DNA from: Purshia tridentata
Lineage: Eukaryota > Streptophyta > Magnoliopsida > Rosales > Rosaceae
Length of the DNA stretch: 64,000 nucleotides
Assembly (NCBI GenBank): GCA_003254885.1
Contig: QANT01003857.1
Coordinates: 1-64,000, forward strand
Direction of reading: 5' to 3'
Made by a program: the position numbers and the translations under genes. Under the pieces are notes generated by a model. It was not told where the DNA came from. It made no database searches and was given only the letters and a program-made list of their open reading frames with translations. Below, one piece after another: positions 23,738 to 35,040 of the stretch. Within the stretch, counting starts at the first letter, position 1, and the number at the start of each line of letters is the position of its first letter.

Positions 23738-25924
23738 ATGGCAGTTTCTTCAATGTCTGCAATCCTAATTCCTTCTCTTCCACTCTCCAATTCTTCTCCA
23801 TTTTCTTCCTCTAAACCAAAGCGCTCTTCTTTCTCTTTTCCCTCTGCAAACAATGCCTCAAAGCTTCGAGCTACAAAACCTTCACAGTCATCCAGTAGGG
23901 TTTATGCTGTACCTGAAGTTTTGGAGTCCCAAGACAGCCTGCTCCCACCTCCAGAAACACCAGAGGTTTGTGTTTCTTGCCATTTGTTTTCATTTCCCTT
24001 TCTTTTAACCTGCAAATGGCTAATATTCTGTTTGTCAGCTGAGAAAATGTGGGTAAACAAGAATCATTTCCACTCCTTTTTCTTATTCTTACTCATTTTT
24101 TAATGTACAAGTATTTTGAGTAGTGGGGTTCAGTTTTTATTTTCTGGACTTGAAAATTTCTCATACGTTATCTTGACAACCACTTGATATTGAGTAATTT
24201 TTCTATTAGCTGATTGATTAAAAATGGAAATAGAAAGAATTTCATTTTATTTTTGGTTTTAGCTTTTTCTACCTAATTTTCTAGTGTGGTGGAATTCCTG
24301 TTTTTTTTTTTTAATAATTTTTTTTGTGAAACCAGAACAACATGAAGTGTTATAGAATTGAAATTGAGCTTCCTTTATTTTCTATAGAGCATCTTCTTCT
24401 CAGCTATCAAATGAATCTTAATTATCACCATTATATTTTTGTGAATCAAATGGTGTTAATTTCTTCTTTACCTTTCTATCTAATGTTTACTATCTGTGTT
24501 TAGGTTGGAAGTTCCGAGACTCCAAGTACTTCATCACTCAGTGTTGGTGGGGATGCAGATAAGGTCTACTATTGCTAACATATAATCGCCATTATTTTAT
24601 AGATGGGAAACAAAATCTGAAAAGTTTTAAGTATTTTGATATTTTGAAGTTTGAACTGAGGAATAAAAAGGGAAGAAAGGTTCACACACTAAACTATTGT
24701 ATTTTTAATAAACTGAAGCAATGTGTAGAAGTTCATATTATGAATTGGTAATTTTAAATGCATCTAGAGGTTGTTTTTCCTTGGTGTTTTGGCTTCTTGT
24801 GAGGCTAATGGACAAGAATAAATTTCATTAAATGAAGATGAAGACTTTTGATACTCAGTGTAACTAGAACTCTGATGCAAATGAATCTGAGCTAATTAAT
24901 CTGTGAAGTAAGTTGCTTGAATGCTAGCTGTTATTAACAGCTGAAAATTATATTGATTTGCATCATAAACATTATGTTTGATATTTTTCTTGAGTGGATG
25001 GCTTTCTTCTTGTTTTGTATGACCTAGGTTGTGCCTTGGTCCCTGAGTGAGCTTTTGAGTAAATGGTGTCTTATGCTGAGATACTTATTTGTAACGATCT
25101 TCTCCAAAGTCTACTTTGTTGACTGTGCCATTACATATTCAGTTACATAGAGCTTTGCCTTACTTATGACTTTTCGTTGATACGCCTGGCCTGGGAATGG
25201 ACTTTTAAGTAATGAATAATTGTGTAGTGTATTGGGCATGTAGATTCTGGTGCTTAATCTTAAATTAGAATACAGTAAGATTGTAGAGGGACAGCCTATT
25301 CTTTTACATTTCAACACCCTCCTACATGGCAAGAGTTTTGGCTTGTGGTAAACCAAGCTCCATAGTTGATTCCTTACAGAGTTGATCATGCATTGCATGT
25401 AGGATTGGGGCTGTTTGGTTAGAATTATTTATTACCCATCTATCTGGGACAGGTTGGAATGGCAGATAAGTAACTTAGTCGTTGAGGACCAGCTAGATGA
25501 CTCCTGACACTGCTATTCTCGATTTGTCTAATTTGAGTATACTTATAAATTAAATTTTCCCCCTATTTTTAACAGTTTCAGTATTCTGATAATTAGGTGT
25601 TGCTTTTTTCAGGTATCACCCAAGCAGAAAATCAGGATTAAACTTAGGTCTTACTTTGTGCCTCTGATAGAGGATTCTTGCAAGCAGATAATGGATGCTG
25701 CAAGGACCACTAATGCAAAAACTATGGGTCCCGTGCCCTTACCAACCAAAAAGCGAATCTACTGTGTTCTGAAATCACCCCATGTTCACAAGGATGCAAG
25801 GTTCCATTTTGAGATTCGTACCCACCAACGCCTCATTGATATTCTTTACCCAACAGCCCAAACAATAGATTCCTTGATGCAACTTGACCTTCCTGCTGGA
25901 GTTGATGTGGAGGTTAAGCTGTGA
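23738..25924 (+). CDS. RPS10: Plastid 30S ribosomal protein S10, nuclear encoded
   Basis: Small-subunit protein of the chloroplast ribosome (uS10 family). Three exons, 23738-23965, 24504-24563 and 25613-25924, give 199 residues. The first 60 or so residues are Ser-rich and basic without acidic residues ([26 protein letters not shown]), typical of a chloroplast transit peptide. A Pro/Ser/Thr linker follows. The S10 core begins at [11 protein letters not shown] and includes [38 protein letters not shown] and ends with a Val-rich strand GVDVEVKL. The core lies entirely in exon 3, so the organelle targeting and linker segments are encoded separately. Confidence 0.96.
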
Positions 25925-27659
25925 AGAAGCAGAGCTGCAGCATAGGTAGATTTCTCTCAGCTAATTGTTGCTTCCTTTTATTATTATCACCATTTCCCAT
26001 GTCTAATAAAAATATTTGACACAAATTAAGTGCTGGAATTTGGAATGAAGGTTGATAAGAAGCTTTTTCATGTTTTCTTTTAATTGGTGTCTATTTTTTT
26101 GCTCATGCATTATACTGGAATTTGTCTAGTTCATACCCATTTCATTTGTTCAACCATTGCTAGAACATTGTAGTTCTTTGCACATGAAGTGTTTTTGGTC
26201 ACGCATGGTGGGTAATAAACTTACATCCCTGTAGCTCTGTTTTACATACACTTTCTGTTAGGATTAATGTGCATGGTCTTGCTTCACTATTTCACTATGG
26301 TCCAAGCTCAATTATCTCTTACATGTAATTGTCGTGTGGCTTACAAGTGAACAATTCCTGCTCCACTTCTAGTCCAAGCTCAATTATCTCTATTTCGCCC
26401 TTCATGATTATTTTCACTTCATGCTTTTACGATGTTCAAAACACAACTTTCATTGTGAATTTGTGATGCATATCCTTAATGCTTGTCATCCTGCTGTTCT
26501 CATAGCTAACTCTCCAAATGTTTCATGTTTCTTGGGGTGTACCTTTCTTCAATATATTTGCTACTATCTTCCTGTTTAACACTTTTTTTTTGGCTTTTAA
26601 ATATACTTTTTCTTGTTAGGTGCTGGATTTCTTCCAAGAACAAGTATCTGAAAGAGAACACAACGATTCACGTTCATTTTGTGTAGGGTGACCAGAGGCA
26701 GGAGCAAATTAATTGATTACATTTGACCCTTTCCTGAAATTCTTATGTTTTGGGTATGTTGTAAGGAATATTATACAAAAACTAAAAACTTCTGGCCATG
26801 TATTGAAATTGAAGAGTACAGATGAAGAGTTCCTCTTGTGGCGGTACTTTATATCCTTGCATTCTTATTACTTTTTCTCTTTGATGTAATCATATTAGAA
26901 TTTTATAAGCTTTCTAACATGCAATGTCATTTCCAAATTAATTCAGCATTGTTGGTCTTTTTTATTATTGTATAATTTCTAGGCCTCTTTTTGCTTTCTG
27001 GGTAGATCTGTTGAGAAAGTCTATTGGTAATGTGTCAATTGGAGAAAAACAATCTCAAACCTTTTATTCTGTGAAAAAAGAAGTGGTCGGGGGTTAAGAA
27101 ACTCGAATCTTGTGTGAAAAAACGACCTAAAAACATGTGTCATTGTGTGCTGTGTGGATTAAAGTGAATATATGGTCAACAAAAGAATTTCAACCCTCTG
27201 AAAGCAGATAAAAAGAAGACTACATTTAACGCTACCTAATGATCAACAATAGTATTCAAGATTGCTATCCAATCGAATTCTGCAGTTGCTTTTGGTCATT
27301 TTGTACAAGTTTGGGGATCTTTGTATAAAATTATGGATTATACTCTTTTTCTACTTTTCTCAATGTGGTTGGAATCGTACTCTCTTTCTCTCTATTTGTG
27401 AAGAGGAATGTGTCATTTGGAGTGAAGAAGACTCATGGCATTTTCACAACTTGAGATCTGAGATTCAGTTGCATTTGGACTCCCATTGGTGCATGCCACA
27501 GCCAAACTCCAATTCCCAGTTTCACCCATAACCCATTTCCATTCATTATATATTTTCACTGGACATCTCATGTTACAACATTCCCCCACCACTATCTATA
27601 CACATATTTCCACCTTTCCCGTGTAGTTTGCATATCCAAACCTCCCTCTTTCCCTCTCA
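25925..27659. other. RPS10 3' UTR with possible intron, then promoter of the first SAT gene
   Basis: A plausible 3' UTR intron runs from about 25946 (AG|GTAGAT) to 26619 (TTGTTAG|GTG). The direct repeat TCCAAGCTCAATTATCTCT occurs near 26301 and 26373. A TATA-like ATTATATATTTT at 27545-27556 lies about 105 bases upstream of the SAT start. No other gene seen. Confidence 0.5.
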
Positions 27660-28688
27660 ATGTCTACTTCTTTTGTTGGTTCATCTGTCTTTGCAACTAT
27701 CAACCCCATGTATTCTCACAAACCACACAAAAAAATGGCCACATGTGTGGACAATTCAACAACGTCTCAACCCACTGCAGGCCATCTCTCAGTCTCAGAT
27801 CAACCTCGTTTTGACAATTTCGTTTCCAAGTACTTGAAATTTTGCAGACCCTGTTTGACAGATCTTGTTTCATACACATCTACTAACCTAAACCACGAGA
27901 AACTCCCTCAAAGCCGCAGAAGTGTCACCAAAGATTGCAACGAAGGAGACACAAAGGAAGATTATGTATGGATGAAAATGAGAGAGGAGGCTTGTATGGA
28001 TATTGAACAAGAACCTGTCTTGACTAGTTACTATTTGACTTCAGTTTTGGCTCATAATTCTTTAGTTAGCGCGCTGGTGAATCAGCTTGCAATTAAACTG
28101 GGCAATTCTAGCCTGCCCGTGAATACCCTTTATGACGTTTTTGTTGGAGTTGTCAATGAAGATCAAGAAATTGTGGAAGCCATTGAAGATGATTTGAAGG
28201 CAGTGAAAGAGAGAGACCCAGCGTTCACAAGTTACGTGCAGTGTTTCTTGAACTCCAAAGGGTTCCTTGCATGCCAAGCTCATAGAGTGGCACATAAGCT
28301 ATGGTTAGAGAGTAGGAAGGCTTTGGCACTATTGATTCAGAATAGGGTGTCTGAGGTGTTTGCAGTGGATATCCATCCCGGAGCCAAGATCGGACGTGGG
28401 ATATTGCTTGATCATGCTACCGGAGTAGTAATGGGAGAGACAGTGGTGATTGGTAACAATGTGTCAATTCTGCATAATGTGACTTTGGGAGGAACTGGCA
28501 AGGAGTCTGGGAATAGGCACCCAAAAATTGAGGATGGGGTGCTATTAGGGGCAGGCTCCACTGTGTTAGGGAATGTTAGGATTGGGGAGGGTGCTAAGAT
28601 TGCTGCTGCTGCTGTTGTTTTGAAAGATGTACTTCCAAGAACTACTGCAGTTGGGAACCCAGCAAGGTTGGTTGGACTGATCGAATGA
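27660..28688 (+). CDS. SERAT2: Serine acetyltransferase, SERAT2-like, lacking the C-terminal OASTL-binding tail
   Basis: Acetylates L-serine with acetyl-CoA to O-acetylserine, the committed step of cysteine synthesis. Intronless, 342 residues. An N-terminal helical region (EEACMDIEQEPVLTSYYLTS) is followed by a left-handed beta-helix. Active-site motifs VDIHPGAKIGRGILLDHATG and GGTGKESGNRHPKI are intact. Compared with the paralog 2.4 kb downstream, Gly residues near the end are replaced (AKIAAAAVV versus AKIGAGSVV), and the protein stops at ARLVGLIE. The usual last 30 or so residues, ending in a SDYVI-type tail that docks into O-acetylserine(thiol)lyase, are missing. An internal start at 27735 (MATCVDNS) matches the conserved SERAT2 start, so the first 25 residues may be optional. 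Confidence 0.93.
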   Translation: MSTSFVGSSVFATINPMYSHKPHKKMATCVDNSTTSQPTAGHLSVSDQPRFDNFVSKYLKFCRPCLTDLVSYTSTNLNHEKLPQSRRSVTKDCNEGDTKEDYVWMKMREEACMDIEQEPVLTSYYLTSVLAHNSLVSALVNQLAIKLGNSSLPVNTLYDVFVGVVNEDQEIVEAIEDDLKAVKERDPAFTSYVQCFLNSKGFLACQAHRVAHKLWLESRKALALLIQNRVSEVFAVDIHPGAKIGRGILLDHATGVVMGETVVIGNNVSILHNVTLGGTGKESGNRHPKIEDGVLLGAGSTVLGNVRIGEGAKIAAAAVVLKDVLPRTTAVGNPARLVGLIE

Positions 28689-28718
28689 GGACCCATTTAC
28701 TGTTCCGATCATGTTATC
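28689..28718 (+). other. In-frame remnant of the lost SAT C-terminal tail
   Basis: Directly after the TGA at 28686-28688, in the same frame, the codons read GPIYCSDHVI. The last five match the SDYVI tail of the downstream paralog (nucleotides TCCGATCATGTTATC versus TCCGATTATGTTATT). GGACCCATTTA may correspond to the paralog's GGACCATACCT. This points to an internal loss of sequence before the tail rather than a normal SAT end. Confidence 0.7.
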
Positions 28719-30320
28719 TACCACTTAATCAAACCAGTGTTTTTCTAATTCCCCAGTAATAATACAATGATATGTGCAATTCTTCTTTGCATTTAAATTC
28801 TTCCTTGAAAAAAAATAAAGTATGGTTGTTTTCTGCACGCGCAAAAGATAAAAATTCAACCGGAATAATTTGCATTCATCTTTCGAGCTATTAGATGCAC
28901 AATGAGGTTTCTAGAACTAGTTCAGGCTATTTTCAATTTCTTCTGTCTAGTAAACTAGAAAGGCAAAAGCGCATATCTCACAGAATATGCCACTTCAACG
29001 AAAATCATGAAAGATATAGGACATGTCTCATTGGACCATCTCTCACAAAGAGGTGAGACCATGTATTGTAGCCCACCTCAGTCTATGGTATCGTGGTTCC
29101 CCAAAAGAAAAAGACACGACTTTTTCTTTTGGCAAAAAAAAAAACAGGATATGACTTACCCAAATAAAAACACCAAAAGTTATGGTGTTGTGGGCCACCC
29201 TTGTTAACTCATGACATGTTTTTTTTGGCATGAACATGAAATCATGACTAGTTTAAATTAGCAAAAAACAAAAAAAATTATAAATTTCACTCACAAATAA
29301 AATTTAACCCAAACTAAAAAAATCAAAATAATAAATAATTACCACATCAGTTGATTTTTTTTAAATTTGTATAAAAGTATATAATTATTAGATAATTTAG
29401 TTAGAAGGATTGTGAAATTGATCGCACCCCTATCTAAGTTGATTCTTTTCTATCAAATAGCTCAATACTTAATAAAATAAAAATAAAAAATTTGTGCAAA
29501 AGTTGATGTAAACAGTACTACTCTAAACAGTTTATAAAGGAGGAGAGAAGGATACGTACACACACAATCATGAATATTCAATAATTTCAATCTTTCTGTG
29601 GCCAAAAAAATAATAATAATAATTTCAATCTTTATTATGTGGTTGAATTTAAAGAGAGTAACAGTGACAGCGACGATTGTGACGTAAGGGATGAAGTGGC
29701 GCTTCACACAAGTGTACCGGTTCAACGTTGGTGCGTACGTCGAAGAAAAGAAAACCAAAATACAACTCAAATTCAAATTTCTTACGGCTCTTCTGTCAAA
29801 CTTTAGGACTGTTTATTATAGCTTTTACTATTTTTTTGACAAATCTTTGACAAAACATTTAGGAATTCATGATATCAAAGTAACAATTTTTTTTTAAGTA
29901 AACTTCATAACATTAATGGAAGGACTGTTAATATTAATTCATTATTACTGAGATGAAAGAAAAAATTTCAAGTTGAAGGCAAATTTATTTGTTTTCTTTG
30001 GGCATAGAAGTTATAATCCTGATGATTAGTTCCAGAAGAATTATTATCCCAATTCTGTAAATCTTAATTTATGTGGACCTATTTTATTTTGAAAAATGCT
30101 TAATGTATTACTTTTTTTTTGTTTATCTAACTTATGTGGCATAAATTTATTTGAAAGGTTTTATCTTTTTTATTTTTTGAAGTCTAATATATTAATACCA
30201 TATAATTAAAGAATAGTCTGAAACAAAAAAAAGTAGGCCCAAATAGCATCTTTATGGAGTCCACACTATGGATAATATCATTTATAACCTTATTTGGATA
30301 TTAAAATTAGAACTTTAAAA
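28719..30320. other. Intergenic region between the two SAT genes
   Basis: AT-rich. No gene recognised: short open frames at 29007-29237 and 29462-29897 overlap on both strands and look non-coding. AATAATTTCAATCTTT is repeated around a short AAT microsatellite (29581-29633). Confidence 0.6.
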
Positions 30321-30660
30321 GAGATAAACGTTATTTTTCTCTCCCGACTATAGTATTTGTATCAATTTACTTCACATATTTCTAATTTAGAAAATTACAG
30401 TACTTGACTTTTCAATTTTATCAATTGATGTAATTCGATCAAACAAGTAATGTGTACTTGATTTTTTTCTCATTAAAGACCTTTCGTGATGGGCATTTAA
30501 TTTTATGTAAACGAAATTTTGGATGAAAAGTGAATAAATTGATGCAATTACCTCAATTAGTAAAATTGAAAAAGAAAGTACCGTCACTTTTCAAATTAAA
30601 AATTTGAGGAACAAATTGATATAAGTGTAATAGTTTGAAAAGTAAAGTAACATTTATCTC
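30321..30660. mobile_element. MITE, same long-arm type as at 3055-3441
   Basis: The left end GAGATAAACGTTATTTTTCT is mirrored by the right end CATTTATCTC, with inverted arms over much of the length (TTTTCAATTTTATCAATTGA facing TCAATTAGTAAAATTGAAAAA). Overall plan and motifs match the element at 3055, but sequence divergence is larger, so this insertion is probably older. Flanks AAATTAGAA and AAATTAGTA could be an imperfect target duplication if the left boundary is moved outward by 8 bases. Confidence 0.6.
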
Positions 30661-30930
30661 AAATTAGTAATAAACAAGTTGTAAAATTATTTTTCTCCTT
30701 ACAGTTAGATATAGGGTCAATTTGATATTGAATTTTTGTTTTTTGTTTTGTTCAAGATTTTTGAGTTTTTAATCATAAAAATTTGTTTCAGCATACGGTC
30801 TATACTCAACCAAGAAAGGGAAGAAAAGAAAAGAAGAAGATTAGAAGATTAGAATATTATATGTGAGATGGTGAGCCATACAGCAATGACCAATTAGCAA
30901 AAATGTTTATGACAGAGAGTACATTTGGAC

Positions 30931-31130
30931 TATAAATTATGTGCCTCCTCCTAAAGACCAGGCCTTCTCCACGGAACATCCGCACAATCCATCTGGCATC
31001 TGCTGCTCTGCAGATTTCTTTCTTGTGTTTTCATTTATCTGTCTTTCACAAAAAAATAGTCTTTTAATTTTCCCAAGAAAATCTCTCATTTTCCATGAAA
31101 GTTATGGTCATAGCTCCACCCCTATATAAG
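30931..31130 (+). promoter_or_regulatory. Two TATA-like elements upstream of and inside the second SAT frame
   Basis: TATAAATTA at 30931 lies about 164 bases before the first ATG (31095). TATATAAG at 31123-31130 lies inside the open frame but about 120 bases before the second conserved ATG (31248). Two start regions would give proteins with and without the N-terminal extension. This is inferred from spacing only. Confidence 0.45.
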
Positions 31131-32270
31131 GCCTCCCTTTTTCTCTCAACACCAAAACTTCTCTCGCACCACTTCTCTATCCACACAAATTTCCAATTCT
31201 TTTCACCCGGTTTCTCACTTCGCAGACTGCAAAAACTCTTCAATCCCATGGCTGCTTGCATCGACACTTCAAGAACTGCCACACCCCAAGACAAGCCAAT
31301 TTCTCGGGATCCAAACAGGCCCCAAGAAGATGAAAATCATTACAAGTTTATGGAATTTTGCCGCGTCAGTTTCTCTGATCAGGTTTCTTGCGTACCCATT
31401 TGCCAGAACGGCAAAAAAAGCACACAAACGCGCAGAGTCGTCGATGATCTTGATCAAGATGACGATTTATGGCTGAAAATGCAAGATGAAGCTCGATCAG
31501 ATATTGATCAAGAACCCATATTGTTTAATTACTATCACAGTTCAATTTTGTCATATAGTTCTCTAGAAAGCGCCTTAGCCAATCATCTTTCTATCAAACT
31601 GAGCAATTCTAGTATTTCTTCTGGTACTCTAGTTGATATTTTCATGGGGGTGTTCAAAGACGATCAAGAACTCATGAGGTCTGTGAAGGATGATTTGAGG
31701 GCAGTGAAAGAGAGGGACCCAGCTTGCATAAGCTACGCCCACTGTTTCTTGAATTTCAAAGGCTTTCTTGCATGCCAAGCGCATAGGATGGCACATAAGT
31801 TATGGTTTCAGGGCAGGAAGGTCTTGGCCTTGTTGATTCAGAACAGGGTGTCTGAGGTATTCGCGGTGGATATTCATCCGGGGGCGACGATTGGACGTGG
31901 GATATTGCTGGATCACGCTACCGGAGTCGTGGTGGGCGAGACGGCAGTGATCGGAAACAATGTGTCAATTTTGCACAATGTGACCTTGGGAGGGACTGGT
32001 AAGGCCTCTGGGGACCGGCACCCAAAGATTGGTGATGGGGTGCTTATAGGGGCAGGGACTTGCATTTTGGGCAATATCAAAATTGGTAATGGTGCCAAGA
32101 TTGGGGCTGGTTCAGTAGTGCTAAAGGATGTGCCACCCATGACTACAGCAGTTGGGAACCCTGCTAGGTTGCTTGGAGGGAAAGAGCATCCAATTAAGCT
32201 TGACAAAATTCCTAGTTTTACTATGGACCATACCTCCCATATTTCTGAGTGGTCCGATTATGTTATTTGA
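31095..32270 (+). CDS. SERAT2: Serine acetyltransferase, SERAT2-like, full length
   Basis: O-acetylserine-forming enzyme and scaffold of the cysteine synthase complex. Intronless; 391 residues from 31095, or 340 from the in-frame ATG at 31248 (MAACIDTSRTATPQ), which matches the start block known from Arabidopsis SERAT2. The extra 51 residues (MKVMVIAPPLYKASLFLSTP, then basic and Phe/Ser-rich) resemble a mitochondrial or plastid presequence. Active-site motifs VDIHPGATIGRGILLDHATG, VVGETAVIGNNVSILHNVTL and GGTGKASGDRHPKIGDG are intact, as is the tail TSHISEWSDYVI that binds O-acetylserine(thiol)lyase. Tandem duplicate of the gene at 27660, in the same orientation. The family call is near certain; the start codon in use is not. 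Confidence 0.96.
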   Translation: MKVMVIAPPLYKASLFLSTPKLLSHHFSIHTNFQFFSPGFSLRRLQKLFNPMAACIDTSRTATPQDKPISRDPNRPQEDENHYKFMEFCRVSFSDQVSCVPICQNGKKSTQTRRVVDDLDQDDDLWLKMQDEARSDIDQEPILFNYYHSSILSYSSLESALANHLSIKLSNSSISSGTLVDIFMGVFKDDQELMRSVKDDLRAVKERDPACISYAHCFLNFKGFLACQAHRMAHKLWFQGRKVLALLIQNRVSEVFAVDIHPGATIGRGILLDHATGVVVGETAVIGNNVSILHNVTLGGTGKASGDRHPKIGDGVLIGAGTCILGNIKIGNGAKIGAGSVVLKDVPPMTTAVGNPARLLGGKEHPIKLDKIPSFTMDHTSHISEWSDYVI

Positions 32271-33383
32271 AGGCCTATTCTCATCTTTGTTGTTAGGCTT
32301 TTTTGAATTTCAATCAGGTACTTTTAGTATTTTGGGGCTTTCTGCTTGTGCTTTAAGTGAGAACTCAAGTTCTCCAATTAGCAAACAGATAACCTTGAAG
32401 CTGATAAGTTATGCTGTCTATATGTATTTCTGGTTTGTGTTCTTAGTGAGAACTGAGGTTCTCCTATTAGCAAACAGAGTCTAGGAGCTAATAAGTATGT
32501 GCTGAATGACTGTCCTGTGATTTTATGTACTGTTTTTTTATCAATTTAAGTTGTTAAGACCATTCTCTGCTATATAAGATGAACTTATGAAGTAGTATCT
32601 TTACTTGTTATAGCTGATTGTATCTTTTCATTGTCCTTTCTCTTGCATAAATAGGATTTGATTTGATTATTCATGGGCTGAGGTTACTCTGTCACTGCTA
32701 TCTTTGGGACACTCTGGTTTCTATTTTTCCAATAACTAGCATAAGCATTAGCAGTTTTCTAAAGTACCACCTATAGATATAACATCTGTGTTTCTGTAGG
32801 TTGAAACTAGTAAGTAATAAGTATATTGTAGATCAAAAGAGATGAGTCAAAAGGATATCTATTCAAAGATTCCACAGTAACTCACAAAATTTGGATGATG
32901 CTCTGAATTCAGGCATTTAAGATAAGATTTTGACCATTGGAAATGGTTGAAAGTTGGATTAGTAAATAATAATTCCGTGATCCACTCAGAAGAGGACAGT
33001 GATTGGTCAGTTTACAATAAAAAATTAACATTGATGAAGAATATATTTGAGCAACCAAATCCTGAATGAAAGTCAAAGGTTGTGGCCTCATATAACGGGT
33101 ATGCACGTAACCAAGAGAAAGGATGAAACACCCAATGTGAGGAAGAGCCACATGCTTCTCCCTATCACATTTTTGTTTTCTGTTGTGTCTGTGTATGTTG
33201 AGGCTTCTACTTACAAACTGACACTCTGAAGCCTGTGTAGAATTTGAAAAAAAAAAAAAACCATGTTTTCATTTCATCCAGAACTACAAGAAAGTTTAGT
33301 TCGAGTCAAATCTTAGAATTTTAAAAAATTTTAATTGACACTGAACGAGCATAACATGATAGTTAGTAAAACCTAAAGGCCTT
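32271..33383. other. 3' region of the second SAT gene and spacer
   Basis: Contains an imperfect direct repeat (about 32356-32415 and 32445-32502) built on AGTGAGAACT..GTTCTCC..ATTAGCAAACAGA. The rest is AT-rich with no recognised gene. Confidence 0.55.
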
Positions 33384-35040
33384 TCAGGATTTACTTCGTA
33401 ACTGCGGAAAGATGGAATCAACAAAGGCATGGTGCATCGGATCTGATAGCCAGAGATTAGCTACATGATGATGAGATGAGGTGCGCCTATGGACTTCTTC
33501 AATCAGCCAGATTGTGGCTTCAGCCTTACACGGATGAATGATGGTATCCAAGGGCCTGTATTCATCCTCACCGCCAATCCTCAATTGGTCCCACTGTTTT
33601 AGGAGAATATTGGTGAGGATAGCAAAGGTTGTCCATACAACTCCAAGAGGTAAATGGAATAACAGAGCCACGGTGTGTCAGGATTGGCATCTGCTTAATG
33701 TACTCCTGATACATCTCTGCCCTTCTGATCAAAGCATCTGCCGTTTAAAGCAAGTTTAAAGGACTTAGAACTCAAATAAGGAAAAAAGCTTTCAATCTAT
33801 GAACAGAAATGGGCTTTGGGACCATGAAAGGAATACGGCAAAGTCCCATAATGATACAAACAGCAATTTGTTATCCACTCGTTTTTTCTAAAGAAGTTCT
33901 TACATATTGAGGTTACTACATTCAGTGAACAAAGCATATTCATACATTTAAGTTTAAAAGTGGCCAACTATGTTGTAGCCAGTACAGTTCAAAATATGGA
34001 ATAAACAAAATTTGTTGGTCACTTAATCTTAAGCCATACCACTTTTTAGTAATCTAAACATGATAGAGGTGCATGATGTTTCAGTTCTCAATACAAGGTG
34101 ATAATATATAATCATTAGTTTCTCCAAACTTGAAGTAATTTAAGAAATTTTTCAAAGCATGTTCAGGGATCTTAACTGCACTACGTATTTCTTAATAGTT
34201 TACTGAAAAACATAAACTCGTTGCTCTGAAACATTATAACAAACCTTAATTGATATTATGATTTCAATTCACGAATTCCAGTTCAGAAAAGGCCCTAAAT
34301 CTTAACTGTGCAAATACCTTCAAATGTTAATTCTTTGGTAGGTTGATCCATTGTTACATTATTGGTTAAGTTCTTGATATCGTTCTCAGTAGTGACTTCC
34401 ATCTCTATGTCTGAGGAAGAAGCGTCATTTGATGTTATAACATCAATCTGCTCATTCCATGGAGCTGCCCTCTTCGTGGTATATAGACTGTAAACCTGTG
34501 GAAATTGTAACACTTATTTAGCGTCCGTTTTACGTGCTCAATGCATCCTTGTATATTAACACTTACTCTTTGATTAAATATACACGGAAATTGGGCTGCA
34601 TCCAATTTCAAATTAAGAATGGCAAACCCAGAACAAAATTGCTGCCCTATAATGAAAAGACTGGAACCCAACTAATTTAGAGCGACTACTTCCAATATAG
34701 TTAGAGACTTTCAATAGTGAAGTTTTAAGTTCCCCAACAGACAACTAGTTAAAGCATTCAACAATGGAGGTTTATATGGTCTCATTATCACATCAACAGC
34801 TGTCAGCGATAATGAATTCGAAGGATGAAAAAGAAGTTACACAGAGTCACATATATGCAATATCCAGAATCCAAAACACATTAAAATTGCCAAAAACTTG
34901 AACAGAAAATAAGACTTTATATTTTAGAAGTGAGAAGAGAGACCTGGTTGCCGGAATTTCAAGCTAGCTACGACGTCGTCCTGGATGAGCTCAGATGCGA
35001 CGGTGACTGAGAGGAATGCGAGAGAGCGGGAGAAAGCAGA
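33384..35040 (-). pseudogene. RDM1: Broken RDM1-like gene (RNA-directed DNA methylation 1)
   Basis: RDM1 is a small plant protein of the DDR complex that links Pol V and de novo DNA methylation. Pieces on the minus strand are a 5' leader exon ending near 34944, a first coding exon at about 34318-34495 (RAAPWNEQIDVITSND to PTKELTFEG) and a last exon at 33384-33737. The last exon starts [18 protein letters not shown] and reaches [10 protein letters not shown]. It then lacks about 25 bases (the VGLxxSxKQ segment), shifts to LYGQPL, loses one more base, and shifts again to [35 protein letters not shown] and [16 protein letters not shown]. The expected initiator also reads ACG (TKRAAPW). Introns are retained, so this is not a retrocopy. 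Family recognition is from memory of the RDM1 protein. Confidence 0.75.

Noticed and set aside
29007-29237. Overlapping open frames on both strands
   Set aside because: A local inverted sequence (AAAAGAAAAAGACACGACTTTTTC) makes both strands similar; no protein features.
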